Positions 1 through 8,142 of a stretch of DNA of 64,000 nucleotides are shown in pieces (position 1 is the stretch's first letter; each line of letters begins with the position of its first letter). The translations under genes were made by a program, and so were the position numbers. The DNA is from Candidatus Opimibacter skivensis (GTDB taxonomy: Bacteria > Bacteroidota > Bacteroidia > Chitinophagales > Saprospiraceae). The notes under the pieces were generated by a model that was not told the DNA's origin, made no database searches, and worked only from the letters and a program-made list of their open reading frames with translations. The stretch is taken from contig JADKGY010000001.1 in the NCBI GenBank assembly GCA_016722045.1, positions 62,001 through 126,000 of the forward strand, read 5' to 3'.

Positions 1-218
1 TGCCTTTGATATTCCCCATGTCAGTTTTTGCCCCAACCAATACTCCGTAATCTCAGTCCTAAAGGGAAAACTGTTGCCACTGCTACTGCTACTGCCATTG
101 CTCTCCTTTTATGTTTAACTAAGGCAGGGGCAAGCCGCTGCCAATACATTTCATTTGCTACTTACTCTATGTTCTATTCTCTTTGCTCCCTGCTCCCTGC
201 CCCCTGCTCCATGCACTT
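1..218. other. Left-edge non-coding stretch with short tandem repeats
   Basis: No convincing gene is visible on either strand. Positions 70-105 carry an imperfect GCTACT/GCCACT trinucleotide-type repeat, and positions 181-212 an imperfect 7-base repeat of the CTGCTCC type, ending about 10 bases downstream of the stop codon of the minus-strand amine oxidase. Any short open frames across these repeats have no recognisable product. Confidence 0.4.
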
Positions 219-1943
219 TCACCAACCTAAATAATAATCAGCATCAAGCCACTCAGGCCACGCCAATTTAAAATGATCCTGTAACATTCTCTCTGCTACA
301 CATAGCGCACCTTCCACCCAACCTTGCTGCGCAGAATAAGCCTCACCACAAATGAACACGTTCTCTGTGGGCATCGGCTTACGCATATATTCCATCACCT
401 CCTTCACGACATACCCCGCTTTCCATGCATGATAGCCACCTCCAAAGGGATCCAGTGTCCAGTCTTTAAACCAGGTGATGTACGGATCCGGTATTTTTCG
501 CAAGCCATGTAATTCTCTCAGTTGATGCATCGCTTCATTGACCATGATCTGTGTAGCCTGTACATCGGCATATTGATTCAGGTCATCGTGTGTGGCTATC
601 GATGTCTGTTTTGCTTTGAATAGTTGAGGATGTTTTGCCAGTCCTTCCCAAAATGTGACAGTGCTCATATCATTATAACTTCCGAGCATCAACGAATGTC
701 CATTCGAAGGATCAGTGCCGAAATAATAACACTGACGCATCGGAAGATCAGTGATGGAGTGCCCATATTTTTCGCCAAGTGTACGCCACCAGGGATACTC
801 AAATCCCATCAGGATTTTATAAGATGGTTCCATGATCACGGCATCCATCATAGATTGAAGCTTCAATTGCGCATTGAGATCAAAAAAGAAATTGTACTGA
901 TCCAGCAATTCAAGTGACCTGTATGGCATCGCCAGGATGATCTTATTCGCATTGACTTTCCATTTTGTTTTTGATGGAAGATTTATAAATGTAAGTTCAT
1001 ATCTGTATTTCTTTTCCGGCGATGAATAGCCGAATGTGATGAGTTTATTTTCAGACCAGATATTCGCCCCATCATTTTTCAAATAGGCATCAGCCAGTGC
1101 ATAAGCTATTTTATCAAAACCTCCTTCGATCGTTTTGTATTGCGATCCGGCATTCGAAAAATCGCCGACCATATATGGAAATGCTTCGGCGGCATTCCAG
1201 TTGATCGTATTCGAATAATATCCACCTGCATCGGCGAGGAAATTATAGCCTTCCTGTGAGATCCTGTCTTTGATCAGATTCCAGAAACCGATCTCGTATA
1301 CTTTTTTCCCGTAGTAAGGACCTCTGAATTGGTATGTAAGATTTGGTTTGACGATATCCCAATCTCTGCTCGTCAGTGTAAATGTGTATTCGTATTTCGA
1401 TGGATTCGTGACCTTGTCTCCATAATTTTTTGTGAACCATGGATCAGCGACGAGAACTTCATAAACGATCCTATTGAAAAGTTGATCGGCGCTGAAGCCA
1501 AGATCCTTTTTGTTGAGTATGTAGCGTGTCTTTAGTTTCTTGCCTTTTTGCTGGGCTTCAGTCCATGCGTTTATTTTTAATCTTTGTTTACGGAGATAGG
1601 CGATCAGGTTGCCGCTATCGCCCATAGGGAAATCAATATGGGTGATTTCATTTTTGAATATTTTCTCAATGAGTGTCGCTACGATCTCATGCGAAGACAT
1701 GTAGCGCATGCCGCCGAGTTCGCCGATGACATTCATGCCGGGGAGTTTTACAGAATGTAGTCTGCCGCCGATACGATCACTCATTTCAAAGATCTGGACC
1801 TGGCTGGCCGGAAGTGGAAGGTGATTTCCATTCTGTGTAGTCAATCTATATGCAGAGTAAAGACCTGAAGTACCAGCGCCGACGATGGCTACTTCTGTGG
1901 AAAGTTGTTCCTGAAATGTATTGTTTAGTTTAAGAGACTCCAT
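219..1943 (-). CDS. Flavin-containing amine oxidase (FAD/NAD(P)-binding)
   Basis: The 574-aa product has an N-terminal Rossmann FAD-binding site (VAIVGAGTSGLYSAYRL, GxGxxG at about residues 22-27), then EMSDRIGGRLHS, the GGRxxS segment typical of the monoamine oxidase family. The C-terminal FAD segment reads VFICGEAYSAQQGWVEGAL, close to the usual GE-(H/A)-x(5)-GxxxGA. Family members oxidise primary or secondary amines or amino acids with FAD and release H2O2. There is no signal peptide, so it is probably cytoplasmic. The substrate cannot be told from sequence. It lies alone, with repeat element A1 just upstream of its start. The family call is secure; the exact oxidase type is open. Confidence 0.88.
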   Translation of the reverse strand: MESLKLNNTFQEQLSTEVAIVGAGTSGLYSAYRLTTQNGNHLPLPASQVQIFEMSDRIGGRLHSVKLPGMNVIGELGGMRYMSSHEIVATLIEKIFKNEITHIDFPMGDSGNLIAYLRKQRLKINAWTEAQQKGKKLKTRYILNKKDLGFSADQLFNRIVYEVLVADPWFTKNYGDKVTNPSKYEYTFTLTSRDWDIVKPNLTYQFRGPYYGKKVYEIGFWNLIKDRISQEGYNFLADAGGYYSNTINWNAAEAFPYMVGDFSNAGSQYKTIEGGFDKIAYALADAYLKNDGANIWSENKLITFGYSSPEKKYRYELTFINLPSKTKWKVNANKIILAMPYRSLELLDQYNFFFDLNAQLKLQSMMDAVIMEPSYKILMGFEYPWWRTLGEKYGHSITDLPMRQCYYFGTDPSNGHSLMLGSYNDMSTVTFWEGLAKHPQLFKAKQTSIATHDDLNQYADVQATQIMVNEAMHQLRELHGLRKIPDPYITWFKDWTLDPFGGGYHAWKAGYVVKEVMEYMRKPMPTENVFICGEAYSAQQGWVEGALCVAERMLQDHFKLAWPEWLDADYYLGW

Positions 1944-1983
1944 GAGGGTAGAGATATATCACGAAGCAATTTAAACAAAAAAT

Positions 1984-2094
1984 GAGGACGCGGATTTAAT
2001 AAGAAAAATTATGATCAATCTCCTTAAACGATGAATTGTGTTTATGAAAACAATCTTAATTAATCTTAACTTTTCTTAATTGATCCGCGTCCTC
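1984..2094. repeat. Inverted-repeat element, family A copy 1
   Basis: Perfect 12-base arms GAGGACGCGGAT (1984-1995) and ATCCGCGTCCTC (2083-2094) enclose an AT-rich interior that is itself roughly palindromic (AAGAAAA against TTTTCTTAA). The right arm is followed by TTTT and sits 7 bases from the stop codon of the SGNH hydrolase gene. It may act as a transcription terminator. Copies recur at 3133, 38977 and 41860, with a half copy at 47108. Confidence 0.85.
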
Positions 2095-2101
2095 TTTTGT
2101 T

Positions 2102-3064
2102 TCAGTTCTTTTTAAGCACCTTCTTCACAGTCTGTCTATCCCCGGAATTTATTTTGAGGAAATAGAGTCCATCAGGCATATTTTCTAATGAAATGGAAAA
2201 TGAAGTACCTCTCACAGATTGTTCTGACATCAGTTTGCCTGTAAGGTTGTAGATCCTCAGATCATATTTCTGATCTTGAGTTGACGCAGGGATATCAATT
2301 GTTATATGATCAGAGGTTGGATTAGGAGAGATGTCGACTTCAAGTTGAGTGTCTTCAATATGTTTGATACCGGTTATTTCATTATCGATGTATTCTAAAA
2401 TCAATTTTACCCATTCGGTGTATTGGATACCACTTGGATGAAGGCCATCATTCGCTACATAATTAGGATGTTGAAGTCCAAGTCTTGAGATCGGCGTAAT
2501 ATCGAAGAAAGCGATTTGAAGATTATCTGCGATTTGCTTAACAAATGCATTGTATTGATCTATCTCTGCACTGATCTGGCCCGGATTCGAACTTTGCTGT
2601 CCAAACGGTGTGTATGCATAGTCGGGAATCGAAACTATAAAGACTTTTGATTTATCACCCCCCGCATAGTGAATTGCAGAATCCAGCAAGGCCGGAAATT
2701 CTGCGACATACTGACTGAACGGTCGACCCTGGTATTGATTATTCACTCCGATGAGTAACGACACGAGATTATAGTTTTGAAATTCAAGGTGTTGATTTTT
2801 GATCGCATTGATCAGATTGTCTGTTCGCCATCCAGTAGTGGCGATGATCTTGAGTGTATCTAATGCATATCCCCTGGCGATCAGTGAATCACTGAGTTGA
2901 ACGGGCCATCGAAGAGTAGGAGAGACACTTTGCCCGATGGTATATGAATCTCCTAAGGCGAGAAACCTGACAGGACTTTGAATCTGTAATCTTTGCGTCA
3001 ATGATGCCAAAGGAAGCAGCAGGCTAAAGAGAAACAGTATAACTGTTGTTCCGGGATATTTCAT
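2102..3064 (-). CDS. Secreted SGNH/GDSL hydrolase with T9SS sorting domain
   Basis: The 320-aa protein begins with a signal peptide (about residues 1-23). The SGNH blocks follow: block I ALGDSYTIG with the nucleophile Ser40, block III GVNN (106-109), and block V DGLHPSG with Asp206 and His209. The family hydrolyses esters of lipids or carbohydrates; the substrate here is unknown. From about residue 246 the protein has a type A T9SS C-terminal domain (ISPNPTSDHITI ... GLYFLKINSGD ... VKKVLKKN), which predicts export through the outer membrane. Family A repeats lie on both sides (1984-2094 and 3133-3241). Confidence 0.9.
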   Translation of the reverse strand: MKYPGTTVILFLFSLLLPLASLTQRLQIQSPVRFLALGDSYTIGQSVSPTLRWPVQLSDSLIARGYALDTLKIIATTGWRTDNLINAIKNQHLEFQNYNLVSLLIGVNNQYQGRPFSQYVAEFPALLDSAIHYAGGDKSKVFIVSIPDYAYTPFGQQSSNPGQISAEIDQYNAFVKQIADNLQIAFFDITPISRLGLQHPNYVANDGLHPSGIQYTEWVKLILEYIDNEITGIKHIEDTQLEVDISPNPTSDHITIDIPASTQDQKYDLRIYNLTGKLMSEQSVRGTSFSISLENMPDGLYFLKINSGDRQTVKKVLKKN

Positions 3065-3132
3065 GTGGTGTAGTTAAAGTACACAAATAATACGTGTAAT
3101 TCAAGTAAATGGTTTTGGAAAAAAAATAAATA

Positions 3133-3241
3133 AGGACGCGGATTTATTAAGAAAAATTAAGATTAATAGTTTTAGAAGATGATTGCCGATTGGGAAATTG
3201 ATCTTAATTAATCTTAACCTTTCCTGTTTTATCCGCGTCCT
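3133..3241. repeat. Inverted-repeat element, family A copy 2
   Basis: Perfect arms AGGACGCGGAT (3133-3143) and ATCCGCGTCCT (3231-3241) flank an AT-rich interior with further internal symmetry (TTAAGAAAAATTAAGATTAA against TTGATCTTAATTAATCTTAA). The right arm ends three bases before the stop codon of the DHFR-like gene. Runs of A on the left and T on the right give U-tracts on both transcripts, so it could be a bidirectional terminator. Confidence 0.85.
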
Positions 3242-3244
3242 CTT

Positions 3245-3802
3245 TTATTTCAGAGGTCGATAATTTAGCAATACAACACCACTCTTAAATACCCTGGAAC
3301 CCGTGAGCTCGAGATCAAGTTTCTTTTTTAGTCCATCAAAGACAGGTGTTCCTTCGCCGAGTGCTACAGGGTCAATCATAAATTGATAGGTATCGATCAG
3401 ACAGTGATCAGCCAGGAGTGTGATGATGCTGCCACTTCCTAATATGGTGATCATGCTATCTGTAGAATTTTTCAACCTGGTAATTTCTTCAATTACATTT
3501 TCGCTGATGATCCTTGTGTTCTCCCAGTTTGCTTTTTTTAAGGTTGTAGAGATAACTATTTTCTGCGCCTTATTCATTCCTTCTGCTACTACCGGAGAAT
3601 TTTGTTTAGCCATGGGGCTTGGCCAATAGCCGGCCATCATTTCATAAGTGACGCGTCCAAAAAGTAATATGCTTCCGGAATTGGCACCTTCTTCAGAGAA
3701 TTCATTTTCTTCTCCGCCATGCCTGTGCCAGCTTATATCCCCGCCATGACCTTTATAAAAACCGTTGAGTGTAATGAAATTGAAGACATTTATTTTACCC
3801 AT
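3245..3802 (-). CDS. Dihydrofolate reductase-like (RibD C-terminal domain) protein
   Basis: The 185-aa product matches the single-domain RibD_C/dihydrofolate reductase-like family (YyaP/YwjB type). It has an N-terminal strand with NFITLNGFYKG, the SILLFGRVTYEMMAGYWPS segment, KIVISTTL, and the NADPH-type glycine stretch ITILGSGSIITLLADH, ending in DPVALGEGTPVF. Members are small NAD(P)H-dependent reductases, most without a proven substrate. It is cytoplasmic. Its stop codon lies next to family A element 2. The family is clear; the function is not. Confidence 0.85.
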   Translation of the reverse strand: MGKINVFNFITLNGFYKGHGGDISWHRHGGEENEFSEEGANSGSILLFGRVTYEMMAGYWPSPMAKQNSPVVAEGMNKAQKIVISTTLKKANWENTRIISENVIEEITRLKNSTDSMITILGSGSIITLLADHCLIDTYQFMIDPVALGEGTPVFDGLKKKLDLELTGSRVFKSGVVLLNYRPLK

Positions 3803-3945
3803 GTTTATATGATTTAGGGGATGAAAAAGTTATGAATATTACATACTTGATCTTCACAAAAATAGAAGTAATCTTTATAAGTATTGAAGTGTGATTCCGG
3901 CGAAATGGGGTAGGGAATCCGTCTTAAATGGAGTATGATTTAGGC

Positions 3946-5214
3946 TTAATCAGTATTCGCCTTCACCACTTTTTTAGTCATAAATCCTTCATTCGTTCTC
4001 AATAGTAAAATATAAATTCCGTTCTTCAGGTTTGAAGCAGTTTTTTTGTTGACCTGAAAATTATACGTTCCGGGGGTAAGGCGCTCAGCTGTTATAGGAG
4101 CTATATACCTTCCATCGATACTCAGGATATCCAGTTTGGCATAGGTTTCTTTGTCGATACGAATTGTTATGTCCAATTGATTTGAAAATGGATTTGGCAC
4201 TGCAGCTACGATATCATGTGCATATTTTGCTTCCTGTTCATTTTTTGTACCGGTGATAGTGTTGTCATATTTTAAAACGTAGTTGGAAGATGCAAACAAC
4301 AGATCTTCCTGGAGTCTGAAGATGCGGTTGACATTTGAAAAATTGCCTATAGGTATCCAACTAAGTCCACCGTCATTGGTCTCCCACATATCGTTATTAC
4401 GCGGCCCTACCCATCCTGTTAGTTCATTTGCGAAACCAATACCCTGAATATCCAGTGGGATAGAAGAGACCACAAGTTCTTCCCAGGTATCGCCACCGTC
4501 AATTGTCTTCACGACAGTTGTAGAACCGGCAAAAGATTCTACAGAACCATAAGCTACATCGCTATTGACAAAATCAAGTTTCCAGATGTATTCGTAGCCA
4601 TCATTTGTATTGTAAACCATTTGCCATGTAGTGCCTCCGTCAATCGTCTTTAGAATCACACCTCCAAGATTTTCATTGAGGCCACTGACAAAACCAATAT
4701 TCTCATCAAGGAAATAACAATCTACGAGACCATCGGCATAAGCTGACAAATCTGTATACGTCCATGTATCCCCGCGGTCGGTAGATTTGATAAAGTATGC
4801 AGGATATGACCATATTCCGACGCCATATACATTGTCACCCATATGCGAAAGACCGCAAACACCCTGGATAAGATGAGGTATCTGCCCTTCAATATGTTCC
4901 CATGTAGCACCGCCATCAGTCGTGCGCAAAAGGACACTATCCAATGTACCCGCAAATCCCGTCATCGCATCAAGAAATTCAACGGAACGGAAATAATAAC
5001 TGTTCTGATAGAGCCACGTCCATGTCAACCCACCATCTATCGTCTTGAATATATTGCCTTCACTATTGACAGTCCAGCCGATATTCTCATTGATGAAATA
5101 GATATCATCATATCTGTTGGCGAAAGGAATAGGCCCTGCAAGGTTCCAGCTTTGAGAAAAAGATGGAGCAACCATCGACAAAAACAGGAGATGGAGTAAT
5201 ATAATTTTTTTCAT
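3946..5214 (-). CDS. Secreted YCF48/BNR-repeat beta-propeller protein with T9SS domain
   Basis: The 422-aa protein starts with a signal peptide ending near SFSQ. It carries repeated propeller blades of the form ..IYFINENIGWTVNSEGNIFKTIDGGLTW.., each with a TxDGGxTW Asp-box-like motif (about six copies) as in YCF48/photosynthesis-stability-factor-like and BNR/sortilin propellers. The last ~90 residues form a T9SS sorting domain (VPNPFSNQLDITI ... GIYILLLRTNEGFMTKKVVK). It should be released or attached at the cell surface. The ligand is unknown. It is a single gene with no operon partner. Confidence 0.88.
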   Translation of the reverse strand: MKKIILLHLLFLSMVAPSFSQSWNLAGPIPFANRYDDIYFINENIGWTVNSEGNIFKTIDGGLTWTWLYQNSYYFRSVEFLDAMTGFAGTLDSVLLRTTDGGATWEHIEGQIPHLIQGVCGLSHMGDNVYGVGIWSYPAYFIKSTDRGDTWTYTDLSAYADGLVDCYFLDENIGFVSGLNENLGGVILKTIDGGTTWQMVYNTNDGYEYIWKLDFVNSDVAYGSVESFAGSTTVVKTIDGGDTWEELVVSSIPLDIQGIGFANELTGWVGPRNNDMWETNDGGLSWIPIGNFSNVNRIFRLQEDLLFASSNYVLKYDNTITGTKNEQEAKYAHDIVAAVPNPFSNQLDITIRIDKETYAKLDILSIDGRYIAPITAERLTPGTYNFQVNKKTASNLKNGIYILLLRTNEGFMTKKVVKANTD

Positions 5215-5345
5215 GGCATTCGTGTGAACGGGTCATTTAATCAATAAGGTATCCTCATGATTGAAGATAATCATTGAATAACAAAAAATCTCAGTTTTGG
5301 ATGTAAAAAGATATCGGTTTCACGACAAAAACGGAATAAGCAAAC

Positions 5346-5825
5346 TTAGATTTTCAGCAATGCTAATTGTCCCTGATGGTATGAAAGATGATTGGTCCTG
5401 TTCAGCAATACATTCAGGCGATTGCGGTGGGGTTCTTTTTCAAAAGCCTCTTCGGAGACAGCCGTATGTCGTTGTAGCCACTCCTGTTCCGTCAGCGTTA
5501 TAAACTGAGTGGCTAACTCTGCATTGATTTTATTCCAGAGGTCACGTAGGTCTGCGCCGGTGAGTGTTTGTGGTTTCGCTTTATCGGGATTTTCAAGATA
5601 GATTTCATCGAGTTCAGGATGAATGCGTTCGCCCAGGTTTAAGAGGGGTAGCATCCTGTCATGGACTGCGACGAGATGGCCCAGAATATACGTCCCCGTA
5701 TTACGTCCGGGTGACACTTCCAGAAGGAGTTGTTCGTCAGCTATTTTGCTTAACAGATTATTGGTATCCTTGATTTTTGAATGCCATTGATCCACGGCTA
5801 ATTTGGTAGGTAATTGAGTTGACAT
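5346..5825 (-). CDS. DinB family protein (putative metal-binding)
   Basis: The 159-aa, all-alpha product fits the DinB/DUF664-like four-helix-bundle family: WHSKIKDTNNLLSKI at the start, GHLVAVHDRMLPLL in the middle and NHLSYHQGQLALLK at the end, which together supply the three histidines that bind a divalent metal. Many members are bacillithiol- or mycothiol-dependent transferases or stress proteins; the role here is unknown. It is cytoplasmic and stands alone. Confidence 0.85.
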   Translation of the reverse strand: MSTQLPTKLAVDQWHSKIKDTNNLLSKIADEQLLLEVSPGRNTGTYILGHLVAVHDRMLPLLNLGERIHPELDEIYLENPDKAKPQTLTGADLRDLWNKINAELATQFITLTEQEWLQRHTAVSEEAFEKEPHRNRLNVLLNRTNHLSYHQGQLALLKI

Positions 5826-6038
5826 GATTTAAAAGTTTATAGGGTTATAGGATTATAGGTTTATGAAGGTAAAGTTAAATGAGTTTGATGTGTAAAGGTT
5901 TAGAAAACCTAAAGGAATCTAAATGAAGTTTAATTAGAGGTTTGTTAGAAACTTTCTATGTGACTACTCTATGATCTTTGTTACTATGTGTTTGTCCTTT
6001 TTACTAAGCGATGGTCGCTAAGAAGTAGGAAATTCAGA

Positions 6039-6617
6039 TTACAATATACTATGCAATCTAACATGCTGTAATAGCATGATTGTTTTCCCATCTTTAATTT
6101 CTCCGCTTGTGATCATGTCCATAGCCTGGTCGATATTCATTTCAAGGACTTCGATATTTTCTTCTTCATGTTCAGCGCCGCCACCTTCGTTGACTTTCAT
6201 GGATTTGTGATATTCGGCGATGAAGAAATACAGAATTTCTGTTACAGATCCTGGCGACATGTAGGCTTCAAATATTTTTCGCACATCTGTGATTTTATAA
6301 CCGGTTTCTTCCTGTGTTTCGCGACGGATGCATTCTTCCGGATTGTCTTTGTCAAGTAAGCCGGCACAGGCTTCGATGAGCATGCCTGATTCATTGCCAT
6401 TGATAAATGTAGGTAGACGAAATTGCCTCGTCAGGATTACGGTTTGTTGCTCTTTGTTGTAGAGTAATATAGTCGCTCCGTTTCCTCTGTCATAAGCTTC
6501 CCGTGATTGAACATGCAGACTGCCATCTTTTTTGACATATTCATAGGTTACTTTTTTGAGTGTATACCAGTTGTCGGAGAGGATGTCTGTTTTTAGAATT
6601 TTTATTCCTGTGATCAT
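6039..6617 (-). CDS. NUDIX hydrolase, GDP-mannose pyrophosphatase (NudK)-like
   Basis: The 192-aa product contains the NUDIX box as AGLLDKDNPEECIRRETQEETGY, with the REUxEExGU core (RETQEETGY) that binds the catalytic metal. The preceding TILLYNKEQQTVILTRQFRLP and following YMSPGSVTEILYFFIAEY match the ADP-sugar/GDP-mannose pyrophosphatase branch, and the length is the usual ~190 aa. It would hydrolyse nucleoside diphosphate sugars to NMP plus sugar phosphate in the cytoplasm. The substrate choice is inferred from the family only. Confidence 0.85.
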   Translation of the reverse strand: MITGIKILKTDILSDNWYTLKKVTYEYVKKDGSLHVQSREAYDRGNGATILLYNKEQQTVILTRQFRLPTFINGNESGMLIEACAGLLDKDNPEECIRRETQEETGYKITDVRKIFEAYMSPGSVTEILYFFIAEYHKSMKVNEGGGAEHEEENIEVLEMNIDQAMDMITSGEIKDGKTIMLLQHVRLHSIL

Positions 6618-6796
6618 TAAATTAATTCTTAAGTCAGATGGAAAGATAATCAGAATGATGAAAGATATAGTATAATTATATAAGGGTTTACCACTTAGGA
6701 AGTTAAGAACACAGAGAATGTCATTTAGAAAATTTTAAGTTCATTTGTCAGGTAGACTTCCATGCGATATAATGGCATTTAAAAAAATCAAACGTT

Positions 6797-7073
6797 AAGC
6801 GTAGGTTGCACCTACGCTTGTGCGTCTGCAAAACTCCGTTTTGCGTGACAGTGCTTTCGTTTCGCAAATCTGAAATTTGCTGACACGAAAGCTTAGGCAC
6901 AGCCTAAGCTTAACAGTGCGGTTTTGATGTAAACGTTGTTCGCATCAATTATTAAGATCTAAAAGAAATACAAAGTTAAGCGTAGGCTGAGCCTACGCTT
7001 GTGCGTCTGCAAAACTCCGTTTTGCGTAATGATACTTTTGTTAATGCAAATCTGAAATATGCACGCACGAAAG
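6797..7073. repeat. Two copies of nested-hairpin element, family B
   Basis: Copy 1 (6797-6911) is a string of four hairpins: AAGCGTAGG/CCTACGCTT, GCAAAA/TTTTGC (loop CTCCG), CGCAAAT/ATTTGC (loop CTGAA) enclosed in CTTTCG...CGAAAG, and AAGCTTAGG/CCTAAGCTT. Copy 2 (6978-7073) repeats the first two hairpins exactly and a decayed third. It stops 14 bases before the stop codon of the next gene. A third, inverted copy is at 45788-45922. The whole 6618-7086 gap has no gene. Confidence 0.85.
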
Positions 7074-7086
7074 GTAACAATGAGAG

Positions 7087-7923
7087 TTACTTTTTAATAA
7101 TCAAAATTTTGCTGGTTGAGCCTTTATCAGTTGAACTTTTAATAATATAAGCTCCATCCATCATCCAGTTCAAATTGAGTTCATTAGAATATAATGTTTT
7201 AAGGATTGGCTCTCCCAACAAAGTTATTATTTCGATTTGTGTTGGATGGTATAATTTATTTAGTGCAATATGGACAATGCCTGTAGTTGGGTTTGGATAC
7301 ATAACAAAATCATCATCTTGAGTGGCTTCATTTGTACGCGTGATGTAGTACGATACCACATGATCAACAAGGAAAACAGAATACCCATCTTCTTCTTCAT
7401 CCCACATATCCAGGTTGCCTTTGGCCACAAATTGAATAGTGAGAGACGAGTTTTGCTGTCTCCACTCGGGCAGAATATCGATGGAGGAAGTATGAAATTC
7501 TGTCGCCTCTGTTGCAGAGCTATCTGTATACAAAATATCACCGGGGTTCTGCCCGAAAATATTCACCACACATTTTCCATTTTGAAAAATACTATCGCAT
7601 CGTGAGGAATAATCAATCCTCAGCAATCCTTGCGTGGGAATAGTCTGGCTTAATTCTCCAGGACCTGAAGCATCAATCAGATGTAGGTTGCTTTCTATTC
7701 TTGCGTGATATCCAAGTGAATCTGCTTCTTTTGTCACTGGTGTTGTGGCAAGACCTGTAAATTCAGTTTCATTATTCGTCGTCCATCCCACAGGATTCTC
7801 ATAGGGCTGACCAATCGTCTGGATGATTTCCCAGTCATCAAAATCCGCATTGATGATCTGGGCATACATATAATTCATCTGATTCATTGCCAGAAATAAG
7901 AAGAGGATATTTAGTGATTTCAT
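7087..7923 (-). CDS. Secreted protein with T9SS sorting domain
   Basis: The 278-aa protein has a signal peptide (residues 1-21, ending MYAQ) followed by INADFDDWE and a ~180-residue beta-rich region resembling the carbohydrate-binding-like modules that open with xNxDFExW in Bacteroidota cargo proteins. The last ~75 residues are a T9SS C-terminal domain (FVMYPNPTTGIVHIAL ... GAYIIKSSTDKGSTSKILIIKK). Export to the cell surface is likely. No catalytic motif is visible and the function is unknown. Confidence 0.82.
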   Translation of the reverse strand: MKSLNILFLFLAMNQMNYMYAQIINADFDDWEIIQTIGQPYENPVGWTTNNETEFTGLATTPVTKEADSLGYHARIESNLHLIDASGPGELSQTIPTQGLLRIDYSSRCDSIFQNGKCVVNIFGQNPGDILYTDSSATEATEFHTSSIDILPEWRQQNSSLTIQFVAKGNLDMWDEEEDGYSVFLVDHVVSYYITRTNEATQDDDFVMYPNPTTGIVHIALNKLYHPTQIEIITLLGEPILKTLYSNELNLNWMMDGAYIIKSSTDKGSTSKILIIKK

Positions 7924-8039
7924 TTAAGTATGATACGGAGAAACTCATTGGGGTAGAGCGTTAATTTATTATATGTCGTGAACAGGACTTAAATCTTACG
8001 GATGCAATCTTATCCATATAACCGTTTATTCGTTTAACC

Positions 8040-8142
8040 TTTTCTGCCTTTTCCGCCTATTCTGCCCCTTCTGCCCCTTCTGCCCTTTCTGCCCCTTCTG
8101 CCCCTTCTGCCCTTTCTGCCTTTTCTGCCCCTTCTGCCCTTT
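8040..8142. repeat. Imperfect CTGCCCCTT tandem repeat
   Basis: About eleven imperfect 9-base units of the form TTCTGCCCC/TTCTGCCCT lie immediately downstream of the stop codon of the D-aminoacylase-like gene (8142, minus strand). This is low-complexity intergenic DNA. Slippage here would change repeat number without altering a protein. Confidence 0.8.

Noticed and set aside
1..218. Partial gene at the left edge
   Set aside because: Short frames on both strands run through low-complexity repeats and show no family signature.
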